Assembly (NCBI GenBank): GCA_015143295.1
Contig: CM026557.1
Span: 24,461,760-24,525,759 of the forward strand
Direction: 5' to 3'
From: Tetracentron sinense
Taxonomy: Eukaryota > Streptophyta > Magnoliopsida > Trochodendrales > Trochodendraceae
Length of the DNA: 64,000 bases
The position numbers and the translations under genes are program-made. Positions 1 to 12,266 of the stretch are shown piece by piece (position 1 is the first letter of the stretch; each line of letters opens with the position of its first letter). The notes under the pieces were generated by a model. The model worked only from the letters and a program-made list of their open reading frames with translations, was not told the origin of the DNA and ran no database searches.

Positions 1-1184
1 CATAATCCATACTTCGTGGAATTTCCATTTCACATATTCTCTAATGTATTCATACTATCATTGATTTCATGAATCATCTTTAATAACTCATACTTTTTAA
101 TTTAAACAAAACCAATATAGTAAGTATTCACTCACCTGATCTGAGTGCAAAATGAGCCTAGCTGGCACCAAAGCTCTCTGGGTCAACCCCTGGTAACAAG
201 TCCTCTCCTAAGGCATAATAACATACACAACCATTCATGTCTTTCCAAATCTAATTTCACAATATAAAAAATAAGAAGAATTCAAATAGGACTAAACTCG
301 TTATTTGAAGATTAGCATTAGGGCATTTTTTTTAATATTCCCATAATACCCTTGCTACTTGTAAACCATTAAAACCAACTTGTAAAATTTGATAAATACA
401 ATTTCCCACACTATGATATCCTCAATTTACCATCTATCGAATCAATTTGACCAAATTAATTGTTTAATAACAAAAGCCCAAATTTGGGTTTTTTAACAAA
501 CCCGAACTTTTGTTCAATTACAATTTGCACTATTTCACTTCAATTTAACTATATATATATATATTTTATTTTATTTTTCTAACATAACCACACCTAAAGG
601 AAAGGTTTAGATAAAGAAATGAAATTAATTTATACTCACATTATAACAATTTAAGCTTGATTCATTTTATGTCAACATTTTTATTTATTTCTACAAAGAC
701 CAAAAGATTATAACTTAGATGGAAATTCACCGATTCTATGCGTGTTCTAGATCCTAAATCACTCCCCAAAACTTATCTTGGATTATGGTTGAAGAAGAAC
801 CAAGAAAATGGGGTTTTGTGGAGGTTGTTGGAGTAGATTTTAGTCCAAACTAGGGCTGGCTAGAGATAGAACGGTGGCTGGCCGGCGGCGAAGGTTGGCC
901 GGCGACAAGGCTGGCCGACGACTGGTGTTGATCAGCGGTGTTGATCGGGTCTTGGAGTGGGATGTGGGAAATGAGAGAGAGAGAGAAGAAGAAGGAAAAG
1001 AAAAGAAAAGAAATAAAGAAGAGAGGAAGAGGAGAACGTGAGTTCTCTCTCTTATTCCCACCCCAAAGAAAATTTCCAAAAATGCCCCCCCTCCTATGAA
1101 CTAGGGCTTCTATTAGTGCTTAAGGGTATTTCTGGAAAATGAAGGTTTTATACTCTACTTTTTTTTTAAAGAAAAGAAAAAAAG

Positions 1185-1232
<48 letters not shown>

Positions 1233-1289
1233 TTATTTTAAATACGGAAAATGCCAAAATTACCCTGTTACCTGGACTCGGGCATTACA
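1..1289 (-). mobile_element. LTR (part) inserted upstream of a PHO1-like sequence
   Basis: This is one end of a long LTR. Read on the minus strand it begins TGTAATGCCCGAG at 1289; its opposite terminus (...GGGGTGTGACA) is at 62029. CCATA follows it at 1290-1294 and precedes the other end at 62024-62028, a perfect 5-bp target duplication, and the uninterrupted site occurs at 57500-57505. The termini resemble those of Ty3/gypsy Tekay-type LTRs; the orientation is inferred from that likeness. No coding domain is present. Joining the two ends through their overlap (1-835 equals 63151-64000) predicts about 2.43 kb with no internal region, so a solo LTR is likely, but the window edge prevents proof. 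An AT microsatellite lies at 1200-1230 and a GA-rich tract at 972-1036. Confidence 0.8.
1200..1230. repeat. (AT)n microsatellite
   Basis: About 15 uninterrupted AT units follow an A-rich tract inside the LTR. Confidence 0.95.
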
Positions 1290-1740
1290 CCATATGAGAA
1301 AATCAAGTTTATTGGCTAATATTGATTCAAGCACACAAATGTCACCTCTCATTAGACCAGCCTGATTTCCACTAGACTAAGGATAACAAACCTATCTAAA
1401 TTACTAATTTATCCTCACTTTCACTAAATTATGGGTGATAACAGGGCCCACTAATTCATACCATTCAATTCATGAGTCTTGTCTTTGCAAGGCCATAATC
1501 CAAAATCATACCATTTGAATAATGCTAACCATGTAATTACTATCCTCAACAAAAAGAAAATGAGGGGCAAAAAAAGTTCAATGTCAAGAAGGATACCCCA
1601 TTTTCCAGGTGTTTATGGTTGTTCGATTAGTAATGTTAAGTTGAATTGATTCTGGTACATAAACAAACACAGTATTTCCGTACTCTCTTTAAGTATCTTG
1701 TATTGATTATCTGACATAATATGTATTTGTTAATGGAGCT
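1290..1740. repeat. PHO1-like upstream region, copy 1
   Basis: About 95% identical by eye to 57501-57952, which lies directly upstream of PHO1-like pseudogene copy 2. Similarity stops abruptly after 'gttaatggagctt' (1740 here, 57952 there). No PHO1-like coding sequence is in the window next to this copy; the order of elements predicts it to the left of position 1, beyond the LTR. Confidence 0.8.
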
Positions 1741-2580
1741 TGTAAGCGCAAAATTTACTTATCAAATTTCCACCATTGTTGTGTGGAGTTTATTGTTTTT
1801 GTGGGGGGCTATCCTTCCAATCTGAGTAAACTTAGGTTGTTAAATTACCTTCCCTATATTGGGGAAGAACCTCTGATTAAGATGAAGAATAAAAAAGAAG
1901 AAAAAGATTGAATAATGTATAAGTATTTATTTAATGGGGTTGCCCAGTTCCCATGTAGACATTACAAGTGTCTCATTGAGGTTTTTTCAAGAAAAGAAAA
2001 AGAATGGTGACCATGTTTAAGGGCTCACCTTATATTCTCCATGTTGGTGGAGTCTTTTTCTTCTGTTGCTTGCTTTTTGCTTACTGCTGCTTGAAGGAGA
2101 GGAGAGAGTTTTTCTCTTTCTTCTTTTTTCTGCATTTTTTCAATGTTTCTTCCGTATCTTCGTGTGTGTTTCTTGTGAGAAACACACCTTTTATATGTTT
2201 GAGAGAATCCTTTTTGGGACTCCCTTATTTTAGGAAAGTCAAGATGGGCTCTCCTCTTAGAGAATGCCAGCTCACGGGTCTTCCTTATCTGGGAGACTCT
2301 TTAAGCTCAAGAGAATCCTCTTCTTTTGAGGATTCTTGTACCAAATTTCTCCCTTTTTGGGGGGAATCCTAGTACCTTTCGAAAAGGCGATGTTTCATCT
2401 CATCCTTTCCTAGAATATAGGACATAGTCCTAATCCTATCATAAATACGGGGTGCCGTGTGGCATCCTATGCGATTTTAAAAGAGCGGATCCTTATCTTG
2501 GGATCCCCCCATAGCTTGATAGAGAACCTTTTATATGAAGGAGTCTCTGCCCTATGACAGTCAGATACTGACTGTCAGCC
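1741..2580. other. Unassigned stretch, C/T-rich after 2000
   Basis: I recognise nothing here. A plus-strand open frame of 122 codons at 2004-2372 is low-complexity (Phe/Ser/Cys-rich) and has no family I know, so I do not call it a gene. The stretch leads into the tandem repeats that precede the Tat/Ogre-like LTR and may belong to the non-coding internal part of that element. Confidence 0.4.
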
Positions 2581-2617
2581 AGGGATAGACTAACCTAGGT
2601 CAGTCTACAAATTTAAA

Positions 2618-2760
2618 GGGTGAGACCATACATAGACCGCAGGGTGAGACCATAGGTCTCGTCGACGGACCATAGGGTGAGACCATAGGTCCCGCCCATG
2701 GACCACGGGGTGAGACCATAGGTCTCGCCCACGGACCACGAGGTCTTGCTTGTGGTCTGG
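2618..2760. repeat. Short tandem repeat array, ~35-bp unit
   Basis: Four to five imperfect copies of a unit containing 'gggtgagaccataggtctcg' and 'cccacggaccac'. 'gagaccataggtctc' is itself an imperfect palindrome. Confidence 0.75.
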
Positions 2761-2774
2761 GTTAGATCCAGAAC

Positions 2775-3235
2775 ATGATATTTGATCCTTGTGGATTTAT
2801 CTTCAAGGACTGGACACGTGTCAGCATCTCAGAGGCTGACACTAAATATGATCCATGCGGGTTTTATCCTCACGGATGGGACATGTGTCAACCTCTCAGA
2901 TTCTAGCACCAAATATGATTTGTGGGGGTTTTATCCTCACGGATGGGACAGGTGCCAACCTCTCGGAGGCTGGCACCAAATATGATGGATCCATGATGTT
3001 TTGTCCTCATAGATTGAACACATGGCAGTCTCTTGGAGACTAACATGAAGGGTTCATCCGTGAGATCTCAACCCTCACGGATCATGCATGTGTCAGCCTT
3101 ATGAAGGCTAACACTTAGCATGGAATCCGTGGGAGTTTTAACCCTCACGGATGGGGTACGTGTCAGCCCCTTTGGAGGCTATCATTTAGGGTGGATTCGT
3201 GAGGTTTATCTTCATGGATCAAGCCCCATCTTTGC
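2775..3235. repeat. Degenerate tandem repeats, ~75-90-bp unit
   Basis: Five to six diverged copies of a unit with 'atcctcacggatggg', 'gtgtcagcctc' and 'gaggctgacac'. Each unit contains the inverted pair GTGTCAGCC / GGCTGACAC, so a transcript could fold into a series of hairpins. Confidence 0.75.
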
Positions 3236-3489
3236 TTAGCTGGGTGGCATGGTGCTAGCCATCAGCATTTAATGTTGATAGTTAAAGGTACCGCGTGTGC
3301 CACAGGCACGCGTGAACCTAACCGTCTCTCTGAGAGACAGTATCAGGTGTATGCCATTGCACATGCACCTGGGCAATAGATGGTGAGATTTCACTGCCCA
3401 CAAATGCCCCTCAGGATCTGGATGGTTGGAAATGATCCTTCCATCTAGATCCTGACATTTGGAAGTGATAATGGAGGGGCCTAACCACC

Positions 3490-4330
3490 TCCACTCAGGG
3501 GACATTTGGAAGTGACTCAAGGCGATGTCACCATCAATCCTTTCGGTTGACATTCAAGGCGATGTCACCCTCCCATCTTGTTGGTTGACATTCAAGGCGA
3601 TGTCACCATCAATCCTTTGGTTGACATTCAAGGCGATGTCACCATCAACCCTTTCGGCTGACATTCAAGGCGATGTCACCCTCCTTTTTGTTGGTTGACA
3701 TTCAAGGCGATGTCACCATCAATCTCTTCGGATGACATTCAAGGCGATGTTATCTCCCATCTCGTCGGTTGACATTCAAAGCGATGTCACCATCAATCCT
3801 TTCGGTTGGCATTCAAAGCGATGTCACCATCAATCAATCTTTTCGGATGACATTCAAGGCGATGTTATCTCCCATCTCGTCGGTTGACATTCAAGGCGAT
3901 GTCACCATCAATCCTTTTGGTTGACATTCAAGGCGATGTCACCATCAATCCTTTCGGTTGACATTCAAGGCGATGTCACCCTCCCATCTTGCTGATTGAC
4001 ATTCGAAGCGATGACAGCATCAATCCTTTCGGTTGACATTCAAAGCGATGTCACCCTCCCATCTTGTTGGTTGACATTCAAGGCGATGTCACCATCAATC
4101 CTTTCGGTTGACATTCAAGGCAATGTCACCATCTATCTTGTTGGTTGACAATCAAGGCGATGTCACCATCAACCCTTTCGGTTGACATTCAAGGCGATGT
4201 CACCATCTATCTTGTCAGTTGACATTCAAGGCGATGTCACCATCAATCCTTTGGTTGACGTTCAAAGCAATGTCACTATCAATCCTTTCGGTTGGCATTT
4301 AAGGCGATGTCACTATCAATCCCCTCGCTC
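3490..4330. repeat. Minisatellite, 37-38-bp unit, about 22 copies
   Basis: Tandem copies of 'ttgacattcaaggcgatgtc' followed by one of two alternating tails: 'accatcaatcctttcgg' (37-bp unit) or 'accctcccatcttgttgg' (38-bp unit). The array lies just upstream of the 3' LTR at 4642. Satellite-like arrays inside the untranslated part of the element are known in the Tat/Ogre lineage. Open frames across it are repeat artefacts. Confidence 0.9.
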
Positions 4331-4628
4331 CGGACACTATATCAGTCTCCATCCGTTAGGGTTCGCGAGCTCCCTTTAATCCATGTTTCAGTTACATTCA
4401 TTTTCCCCAACAATCCATCAGTCCATGTTCCATGTGCGCCCATTTTCCCCAGCAGTCCTCCGCGATGAGGCAATAAACTATTATCCATCACTCCATCTTC
4501 GTTTTGGCAAGTTTAACTAGGCTTTCCCTTTTTCTTATCTTTGATTTTCACAAGTTTTCACAGGTTTTAGGTGTGTAAAAATGACGGGTTTTTCAGTCTT
4601 TGTCGTTCAATTGCTAGCACTCTCCGAC

Positions 4629-4641
4629 AAAGAGGGGCAAC
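4629..4641 (+). other. Polypurine-tract-like sequence before the LTR
   Basis: 'aaagaggggcaac' lies directly before the TGTGAACA terminus. A purine run here is expected at the internal/3' LTR junction of a plus-oriented Ty3/gypsy element. Confidence 0.55.
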
Positions 4642-7461
4642 TGTGAACACCCCATTTTTACACCCCTTAATCCCTTTATTTTATTTGTAATTTTAATTTT
4701 AATTTACCTTATTATTTTAATTGAGTGTCGAGGTTCTAGATCCGAGAAAGAGAGAGAGAGATCATCCCCTTTACTCATTGTTCAGAGCCCTCAAAAGAGA
4801 AACCTCATGTTTAAAACCCAGGGGCAAAAATCCAGTCCATGTGATCCTAGACCCAATAGCAAAGCCCACAACCTAAATCTCAAACCCCAAAAAGTCCATA
4901 CCTTAAATCAAAAGCCCAAGGCCCATGAGAGATCTCTATAAAAGCCTAGAGTGGAGGATTTCATCAGAATATCCCAACCACTTTCGGTTACGGGTTGCAG
5001 AGCTCACTCCCTCTCCTTCTCTTTCTCCCGTTTTCTTTCCCACCGGCGATACCTTCCACCACCGCAACAGTAGCTTGCCCTTGCTAGCAGCAGCGTACCC
5101 TGTTCTCCGATCAGCAGGTACCTGAACCACCGGTGAACCAACTTCCCCGGCGAACTGTGAGTCGCACCCAAGGTGAACCTCTCATTCTCCTTTCTCTTTA
5201 ATGGTGGTTTTATTTCCTCTGATCTCATTTCCTGATTAGTAATCTCTAGATCTAGATCTAGAATTTCTAGATCGAGATCTAGATCTACTCGATCCTCTGA
5301 TCCCGATTTTTTTTGGTTCTGTTTTCTTGGTTTATTTATTTCCTTTTGATTTTCTATATTAATATGTGGTAGAGGAAGTAATCTCGTCTGTTCATCCCTT
5401 CCATTTGATCCAGCTCCGGTCATCTTCGCCAGAAAATCGAACCACCATCTCCACGGTTTCGTCAAAACCAAGGAGATTTAGATCTCCGATCGTCTTCTCC
5501 GGCGAGCCAGCTTCCCCAGTGAGCATCAGGTCTGCGTTATTTCCCTTTCTGGTTTTGGATCTAGATCTAGATCCAGATCTAGATCTAGAAACCGACTTTT
5601 TCTTGTAGGTTTATTCACTGTTTTTTGTTTCCTTTTTCGGTTCGTGTTGTCACAGGTCCATAGAAATCAGGCTCCGACCATCTTCTCCACTCATCCTCTC
5701 CGGCGAAGTCATCCTCTCCGGCGAGTTTCTTCACCTCCAACCTCCCACCTCCTGTTCATCCAAATCCGGTCTATAGATCGAGTTCTTCGGATCTGGATCT
5801 ATAGATCCAGACTTCTTATTATGTGTATTTTATTTATTTTATTTTTTTATTTTATTTTTATTTTTTTGCCTCTGCCCTCGTTCCAGATTTTTGGAACTCT
5901 CCTCCGGTCATCTTCTCCGGCGGGATTAGCCCCGATCTGGTAGCTCAATCCATTCCAGCCCCTTTTCTCCCCGGTTTTCTTAGCTTCCATGTTCCAGTGT
6001 TGGTCATGCCGGTCCCTTCTAACTTCCGTTCCATTCCAATTTCAGATCCGAGGTTCTCTCAATCTCCTTTTTCTCCGAATTTTGCTGGTTTTCTTATTCA
6101 TTTGTGCTTTGCTGTGAATGTGCATTTTTTTTGACCAAGAGAGATAACTCTCCATCTCTGTATCCAGCCAGCCCATTTCTTGTCCGTTTAATAGTATTTT
6201 TTTTTTTTTATTATTATTTATTTTGAATCATTTATTATTCTCATTTTTTTATATATCATTTGTTTTTGCTCTTCACTTGTGCAGGAGGAATGCACCATTA
6301 CAGTGCTCTATTTCTTACCTTTTCTTTTTTTATTTTGATATCCATTGTTCTGTGGATTGTTATTTTTTAATTTTAATTTTGGAAGAGATAGAGCACTCCT
6401 TCTACTTGATCAACTGTCATCAATTCAACCCTCGCAGGTATATCTTTTCCCTTCTTTTTATTTATTTTATTTTATGTAGTATAATGTTCACAATTTGAGT
6501 GGGAAATTTGAATCCCTTGGTCCCTTGGGCAGGCCATATGTTAGTGAATTGAGGCCCATAAGCCCCTAGAACCATTTTGGTATAGAATGATAGTGGACCA
6601 AAGCCAATTGACCATTAGTGGTCAATGGGCCTTGGCCCATTAACTTTCCCTTGGGGCCCATCTATTTTGTTGTGTATGTATATATTATCCATGTATGTGC
6701 AATAGGGATAGGCCGTGATTTTTCTTTTCCTTTTGCCTACCTTGGGCACTTAGGATAGCCTTAACTAGTTAAACTTGCCAAAGTAAAAAAAAATAAAATA
6801 ATAATAAATAAAAATAAAATACAAAAAATACAAAATACAAAATAACAAAAATCCAAAAAATCTGAAAGAAATTTGCCCTAATAAGTGAACGCCCCCTAGA
6901 GCTCCACCACGAGCACCTAGCCACGCGACTATCTCCCGGAATGAGATTCATAAATCTCAATTCCACTTCCCCTCCCCAACTCAAACACGAGTTGGAAGTG
7001 ACCACACTCCGAAACGAGTATAAAAACAGTCACGGACCCCGAACTACTATAAGGGTCTGATTCCGACTAACCGGATAAGTAGGCAGCCCAATCAGGGTTC
7101 GACCCCAACCAAAAATAAACTTTTTTACACCCCATTTTGATTGGTATTCGATTAGCAAAATTAATAATTATTTAGGAAATGTTAAGTGATTTTTAAATGT
7201 TTGATTTGGACCTAATGAGTAGGTTACCATCATTGGATGGAGGTCCTGGGGTGCCTAACCCCTTCCCTAGGACCTAAAGGGATCTCTTACCTAGACTACT
7301 CTGGACCGTAGACCCCCTTATTTGGATTATCTCGGGATCCTACTTCCCCTAAGTAGGTGGCGACTCTTAAAATAAATTTAGCGTTATTCCTCTACTCTCG
7401 GACCTTATCTCGACACTTAGAGTTGAGAGGGGAGGAAGGGCGGTAAATTTTGATGTTCACA
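4642..7461 (+). mobile_element. Tat/Ogre-like Ty3/gypsy LTR, 2.8 kb
   Basis: The block is bounded by a perfect 8-bp inverted repeat, TGTGAACA at 4642-4649 and TGTTCACA at 7454-7461. It opens 'tgtgaacaccccattttta', and near the end has 'gtaggtggcgactctta', both familiar from Tat/Ogre-lineage LTRs. No protein domain was found inside. Flanks (GCAAC left, CGGAT right) do not form a target duplication and no primer-binding site follows 7461, so it is best read as a 3' LTR with the tandem-repeat region 2600-4641 as internal sequence; the gag-pol part is missing. It holds 'agatct' runs at 5245-5290 and 5560-5590 and an A-rich tract at 6780-6850. Confidence 0.65.
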
Positions 7462-8130
7462 CGGATGCTTGTAATTTTTAAGGACTTTTATCTGTGAATA
7501 TTTTGAGTATCTTTGGGTATTTTCCATGGGCCAACTGCCCACAGGACTTTTGTCCATGAGCCTAACAATCTATCCATGGGGTTTAATCCACGGACGGATT
7601 ATCTATAGGACATTAAGCCTTGACTCAAAAGACTGTCCATCCATGGACTTGTCCACGGATACACTTAACTTTCATGAACTTTTGTCCTTGGAAATTCTGA
7701 ATATCCATGGATATTCCCATGAATGGGTGGTCCACAGGACTTATAATCCCAAAATTAAAATTGTCTATCTGTGGGCCTATCCACGGATAGACAGGACCTT
7801 AATTCCTTGAATCAAAAACTTTATCCGTGGACTTATCCACGAATTCATATCCTTATCACTTGTCTTTGGACATTTGCAACGATAAATACCCATGGAAATT
7901 TTCCTTAGCAAAAAATCCCTAGGATGATTGCTTCTCTTTAAGCAATTATCCTTAGGATAATTGCTTTAGACTCTTGGAAACAATTATTAGGACAGGTGTA
8001 TACCCCCATCCAAAGGCCTATTTTTGACCCTTCCTTATTTGAAATTTCATAATTTGATTTAATCTTCCAAAGCTAAATCATTTTATATATTCTCTTTTTT
8101 TATATATATAGAATAGACCTTTTATCACAG
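7462..8130. repeat. Unclassified sequence with repeated TCCAYGG motifs
   Basis: From 7520 to 7870 the motifs 'tccatgg', 'tccacgga' and 'ccgtgga' recur about every 20-40 bases in both orientations, forming short inverted pairs. No gene or known element was recognised. It directly follows the LTR end at 7461 without a target duplication. Confidence 0.45.
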
Positions 8131-10320
8131 CATGCTTCGAGAGGGGATATCTTTGATTAGTTGAAGCTCAGGGAAACCGGACCAGCCTTCACTTGTCGCT
8201 TGAAGATTTCAAGGGGTCCCATTATTGATAAGACTGAAGTTGTCGAGTTGTGCTACTTGACGAAGCAGATAGCAAAGGACAATGCTTCAATTTTCCTATA
8301 ACCTCATCATTAGCATAATGATAGGATGTCATGGGGGCAAACTCAATGTATTGGACTCTGTCAAAAGTTCAGGTGTTCTTGACGGTGAGCTTGAGCATAT
8401 GCTAAAAGGAACACGTTGTACTCTATCCATCGACCCTGATGAAGCTAGCCTGGGTTGGTTGATGCTGCTGAACAACCACCTCATTGATGTCGAGGGGCCT
8501 GCTTTTCAAGGTATTGCTTATTCAGCTTCGTAGCTTGTCGCGGTTGATAACACTGAGAGACAATTCCTAGCTCTGATTCCAGATGTTACTTCTGCTACTA
8601 TTGATGGGCTAAAATCCTCCCCTAGAGATGGATCAGCACCACAGATGATGGTGAAGAAGTTGGACATGAGAGTAATTCTACTCTGAATAGCATCCATCAA
8701 TATGGTGTGAGGACCTCAGACCTTATATTCAAGGCCGTACATGTCAAATCCAGTGGTTGGTTGGAGCTGATAACACATTCTCAAGATACTGCTTGTTTAA
8801 CTCAAGTAAGTTCTCCAATTTATGTGAGGTTCCCTCATTTTTTTATACATGAATAAAAGAGCTTTATTTCATTTCGCATCTTGTACTCTTCTTTTATTTT
8901 GATGATTTTTCCTTTGTATGTTGAGGAATTGATGTTCTTTTAAACGAACAGGCTGAACCCATTTTTAGGCTGCCTACGTACGCATGACAGGATCAAGTCA
9001 AACGTAGTTTAGAAATAGGGGCAATTTTAGACTCGTGATTTATGAGTAGATAGTTTCCGTTCATATCTAGGAAAGTTTGGACTTGTAATTTGAGAACAAG
9101 TAGTTTCCGTTCGTACCTAAGAAGGTTTTGGACTTGTATTTTAGGGACAAGCCTCTGAGAAATGACGAATCTTTTTAGCTCGTATTCAAGAGCCTGTCAG
9201 ATTGCTCTAATTTTTGCCTAAACTAACTTTTGGAGTGTTAGTTAAGCGAGCTTTTTGTTGCCCTAATTTTTTCCTAGACCTTCTTCTTGAAGTTTTGGTC
9301 TAGCGGGCTTTTTATTTTGACTCAATTTTTTGTCTAAGCAGTCCTTTCAGATTTTCAACGTAGTGAGCCATTTACCCTAACTTTTGCCTAAGTCATCTTT
9401 TCGGATTTTCAACTTAGCGGGTATTTTGGTGCCCTAATTTTGCCTAGACCATCTTCTTGAAGTTTTAGTCTAGCGGGCTTTGAGAATCATACATTGGTCG
9501 GGGGAGATATTCCGTTATCCATCCACTATAATCAGCAGATTTACTTCCGATGGTGAGGAGTCCTTCCTTGGAATTGTGATTTCTTCTTCGTACATCAGAT
9601 AGCAGTTTTCTTCGTTTCATCCATATTGAGGGGCAATAACAATGATTCTGTATCCCAGGGGGATGGTGTTCTTTTAGAAGAACTGACTGAACCCAAGTTA
9701 ATCTTCTGAGGCTGCGTACGTACCTATGATAGGATCAAGTCAAACGTATTTCAAAAGGGGGATTCGCATTTTCAGAGCGAATAGGTAGTTTCCGTTCGTA
9801 ACTAGGAAGATTTTGACTTCGGCCTTGTATTTGGAGGGCTTTCGAAGCTTTGATTCGCAATTTGATAGTGAATAGGCAGTTTCCGTTCATACCTAGGAGG
9901 GTTTGGACTTCGGAGGAGCCGGACGGACTTCTGTTTCTTCCGGTGGTTCTTTTATGATCATTTCCTTCTCCTGAGGAGGAGTTTTCATCTACCGTAATAG
10001 TATTTACGGTCCAGATCAGATCCTTATTTGGTGAGAGATCAGGGTTTCCGGCTTCAGGTTTTCCCAGGTTAGAACCAACCTTGATTATAGGTAGCCAAAG
10101 CCCTAAGTGTTGGCATGATTTTATGCTCGACCTGCTTTTCTGCTTCAGTATTAAACCCCTGCTTCTCAAGCTTTTTCTTGATCGTCGGATTAAACACAGG
10201 CTTCCTTTGATAAGGATTCATTTTTCTACCCCTTCTGTTGCTTTGAGGAGTGGCTTTGCCTACTTATCCTGCAGAGTAGAAAACAATGAGCTTTTCCCCC
10301 ATTCTTCTGGATGGGAAAAT
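8131..10320. repeat. Unclassified repeat, left part, split by the copia insertion
   Basis: This is a multicopy sequence: 8590-10320 recurs at 25368-27068. A leader-like block occurs twice inside it (8930-9130 and 9665-9910), each with 'gttcttttaaacgaacaggc'-type text, then 'ctgcctacgtacgc' and 'aggatcaagtcaaacgta'. Between them is a degenerate tandem array (9180-9490). A minus-strand open frame at 9735-10169 has no family I recognise. The right-hand part of the same repeat appears to be 20640-20865 beyond the copia element, because a minus-strand reading frame can be followed across the insertion. The element type is unknown. Confidence 0.5.
9180..9490. repeat. Degenerate tandem repeat, ~62-bp unit, five copies
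   Basis: Units contain 'ccctaattttgcctagacc', then 'cttcttgaagttttagt' and 'ctagcgggcttt'. Each pairs a 'gcctaRac' with a later 'gtYtagcg', giving weak inverted symmetry. Confidence 0.7.
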
Positions 10321-11709
10321 TGATGCCCAGATAAAGGACCCTAGAGGGGGGGTGAATAGGGTTTATGGCAAATTAAAATTTACTCTAAGTGATATTAGCG
10401 GAATTTAAAACTTATCACAACAGCTACCAACTAAAATCAGAGATAATAAAGGAAAGAAAAGGATAGAGATACCAGACACCAGATATGTTATCGGGGTTCA
10501 GCAACTTGCTTACGTCCCTGCCTTTAAGTTTTCCCGCTTCAAGGATTTTCACACGATTTACTAATCATACTCTTCTTTTCCAGTAGAGAGCAAGCCTTAC
10601 ACTCCTTTTTCAGGCTCAGGAAGAACCTCTTACAATCCTTTTACAGGCTAAGGAGTAACCTCTTCAAGAGAGACTTTCTCTTGGATACAAGAAGACTCAC
10701 TTCTTAACAGGGTACAAGAATCCTTGATTCTTGACTTTCAATAAAAATAGAGATTTATGGATTTACAATCCGAAGTGAAAGCTCCTAAATTGAGATAGAA
10801 AAGAATTGAATACAATGCTTACAATCTCTCAAGATAGATTGGAATTGAATGCTCAATGAGTGAGGGATTAGGTTTCAGGATATTCAATGCAAAAACAGAG
10901 TATTGATTGCTAGAGGTTGGGGAGTGATGAATGATCAATAAAACAGTGATTGGAATCCCTAGAATATTATCTTTTTATCATAAATCAACTCTATTTATAG
11001 TTAGGCAATCAATATGGCCGTTGAAAGAAGCATTGAATACGAACTAGCCGTTACAGGTTTTTCCTGCAGGCACTCGTCGACGAGTGGGAAGGAATCAAGC
11101 TTGAGTCGTCGACGAGTGGAGACAAAAGCAATTGCTTCAATTTCTGTCACCCACTTGTCGACGAGTCCCTTGTACTCGTTGACGAGTCCACTAAAAATTT
11201 ATTTAGTAAACTCATCTTTCTGAGACCAAAAAGATGGGAAACATGCTAAGACCCTTAGGCAATTGATTTAATATTATTTCAATCATTTTAGGGCCTTAGA
11301 ATGATGTTCATGTTATACCAGGTCTCCTAGGGTCTATCTAGGTATTTTTTTGAGCAATTCTTTTCCAATGTCTTGAGGACTTTTTACAAGGTCTTTGACA
11401 CTTTAACTTTAGACACCAATCTTCATTGAAAGATGATCTTCAGACTTGATTTGAGAAGCTCTACTCTTGATGGATCTTCAAGAATTGTCTTGAGTTTTTG
11501 GGGCTTCTAGCACTTGACCTTTGACCTTGATGTCTTTGAGATGAATTAAGCTCTTCAATTCTTCATATCTTGAATCTTTGATCTTAATAGACTTCTTCTC
11601 TGAAAAAAAACATACTCAATGAAAGTATTAGTGTAACTAGAGTCATTCCATTATTGTGTCATCATTGAAACTAGTAAGGGTACATAAAATTGTAACCTTG
11701 AGGCTAACA
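10321..11709 (-). repeat. SIRE-like 3' LTR, first copy
   Basis: 1389 bp. The plus-strand ends are TGATGCCCAG (10321) and ...GAGGCTAACA (11709). Its outer flank is the unclassified repeat and its inner flank the polypurine tract. It is recognisable as the partner of 19254-20639 along its whole length. Confidence 0.85.
10991..11187 (-). promoter_or_regulatory. LTR promoter module: TATA box plus palindrome cluster
   Basis: On the minus strand a TATAAATAG box (10991-10999) lies 72-188 bp downstream of four copies of a palindrome: a perfect 16-mer CACTCGTCGACGAGTG at 11071-11086, and near-perfect versions at 11104-11117, 11153-11166 and 11174-11187. The position, in U3 just upstream of TATA, suggests regulatory sites; that role is inferred. 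Confidence 0.55.
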
Positions 11710-11723
11710 ATCTCCTCCTTTTT
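11710..11723 (-). other. Copia polypurine tract
   Basis: Minus-strand 'aaaaaggaggagat' lies directly before the 3' LTR start TGTTAGCCTC. This is the plus-strand primer site for reverse transcription. Confidence 0.8.
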
Positions 11724-12266
11724 GATGATGACATAATAATGTGAATGGCCTTGGGATGAGCCCCCCCTCACTATAAGTGGTAAAAAAAAAATTTGAGAGT
11801 AACTACCCCTCAACATGAGCAATATATGAAATAATTTCAGAATTCAAAGTTTAGAGCATATGTCACATCAGTAAGAAAAATTTGATTTTGAATTTTGGAA
11901 TCAAGAGAAGTTCCATGATCAAAGTTTTAAGTTAAGTTTATTAATAACACATAAGTTTAGAGTTTTGAACCAAGATAATTTTCACAAAGAGGTTTATGAT
12001 GTTATAGATGTTAATTTTAAATTTGGAACCAAGAGAAATTCCACCAAGAATTGAGTTTAGAATATTATTGTTTGCAAAAGCCTACTATACTCAAAAACAC
12101 TAAGCATCCACATTCACATTTTCTCCCCCTTGGCAACATCAAAAAGAGTAAAGATATGAAAAAGAAAAATGGTTGGGATTTTATAGATGATCATTAAAAG
12201 TTCATACAGAGTCAGTCATTACATATATAAAAAGAGAATGAAAAAAAAAAACATAACAAGTCAGCA

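Noticed and set aside
2004..2372. 122-codon frame with hydrophobic start
   Set aside because: Low-complexity Phe/Ser/Cys-rich product in C/T-rich DNA without a recognisable domain or gene context.
3490..4330. Regular repeat array resembling a CRISPR locus
   Set aside because: The units are contiguous with no unique spacers, and the context is a plant retrotransposon; it is a minisatellite.
4936..5608. Several overlapping frames of 64-155 codons
   Set aside because: They fall in the LTR and owe their openness to agatct and gaga repeats.
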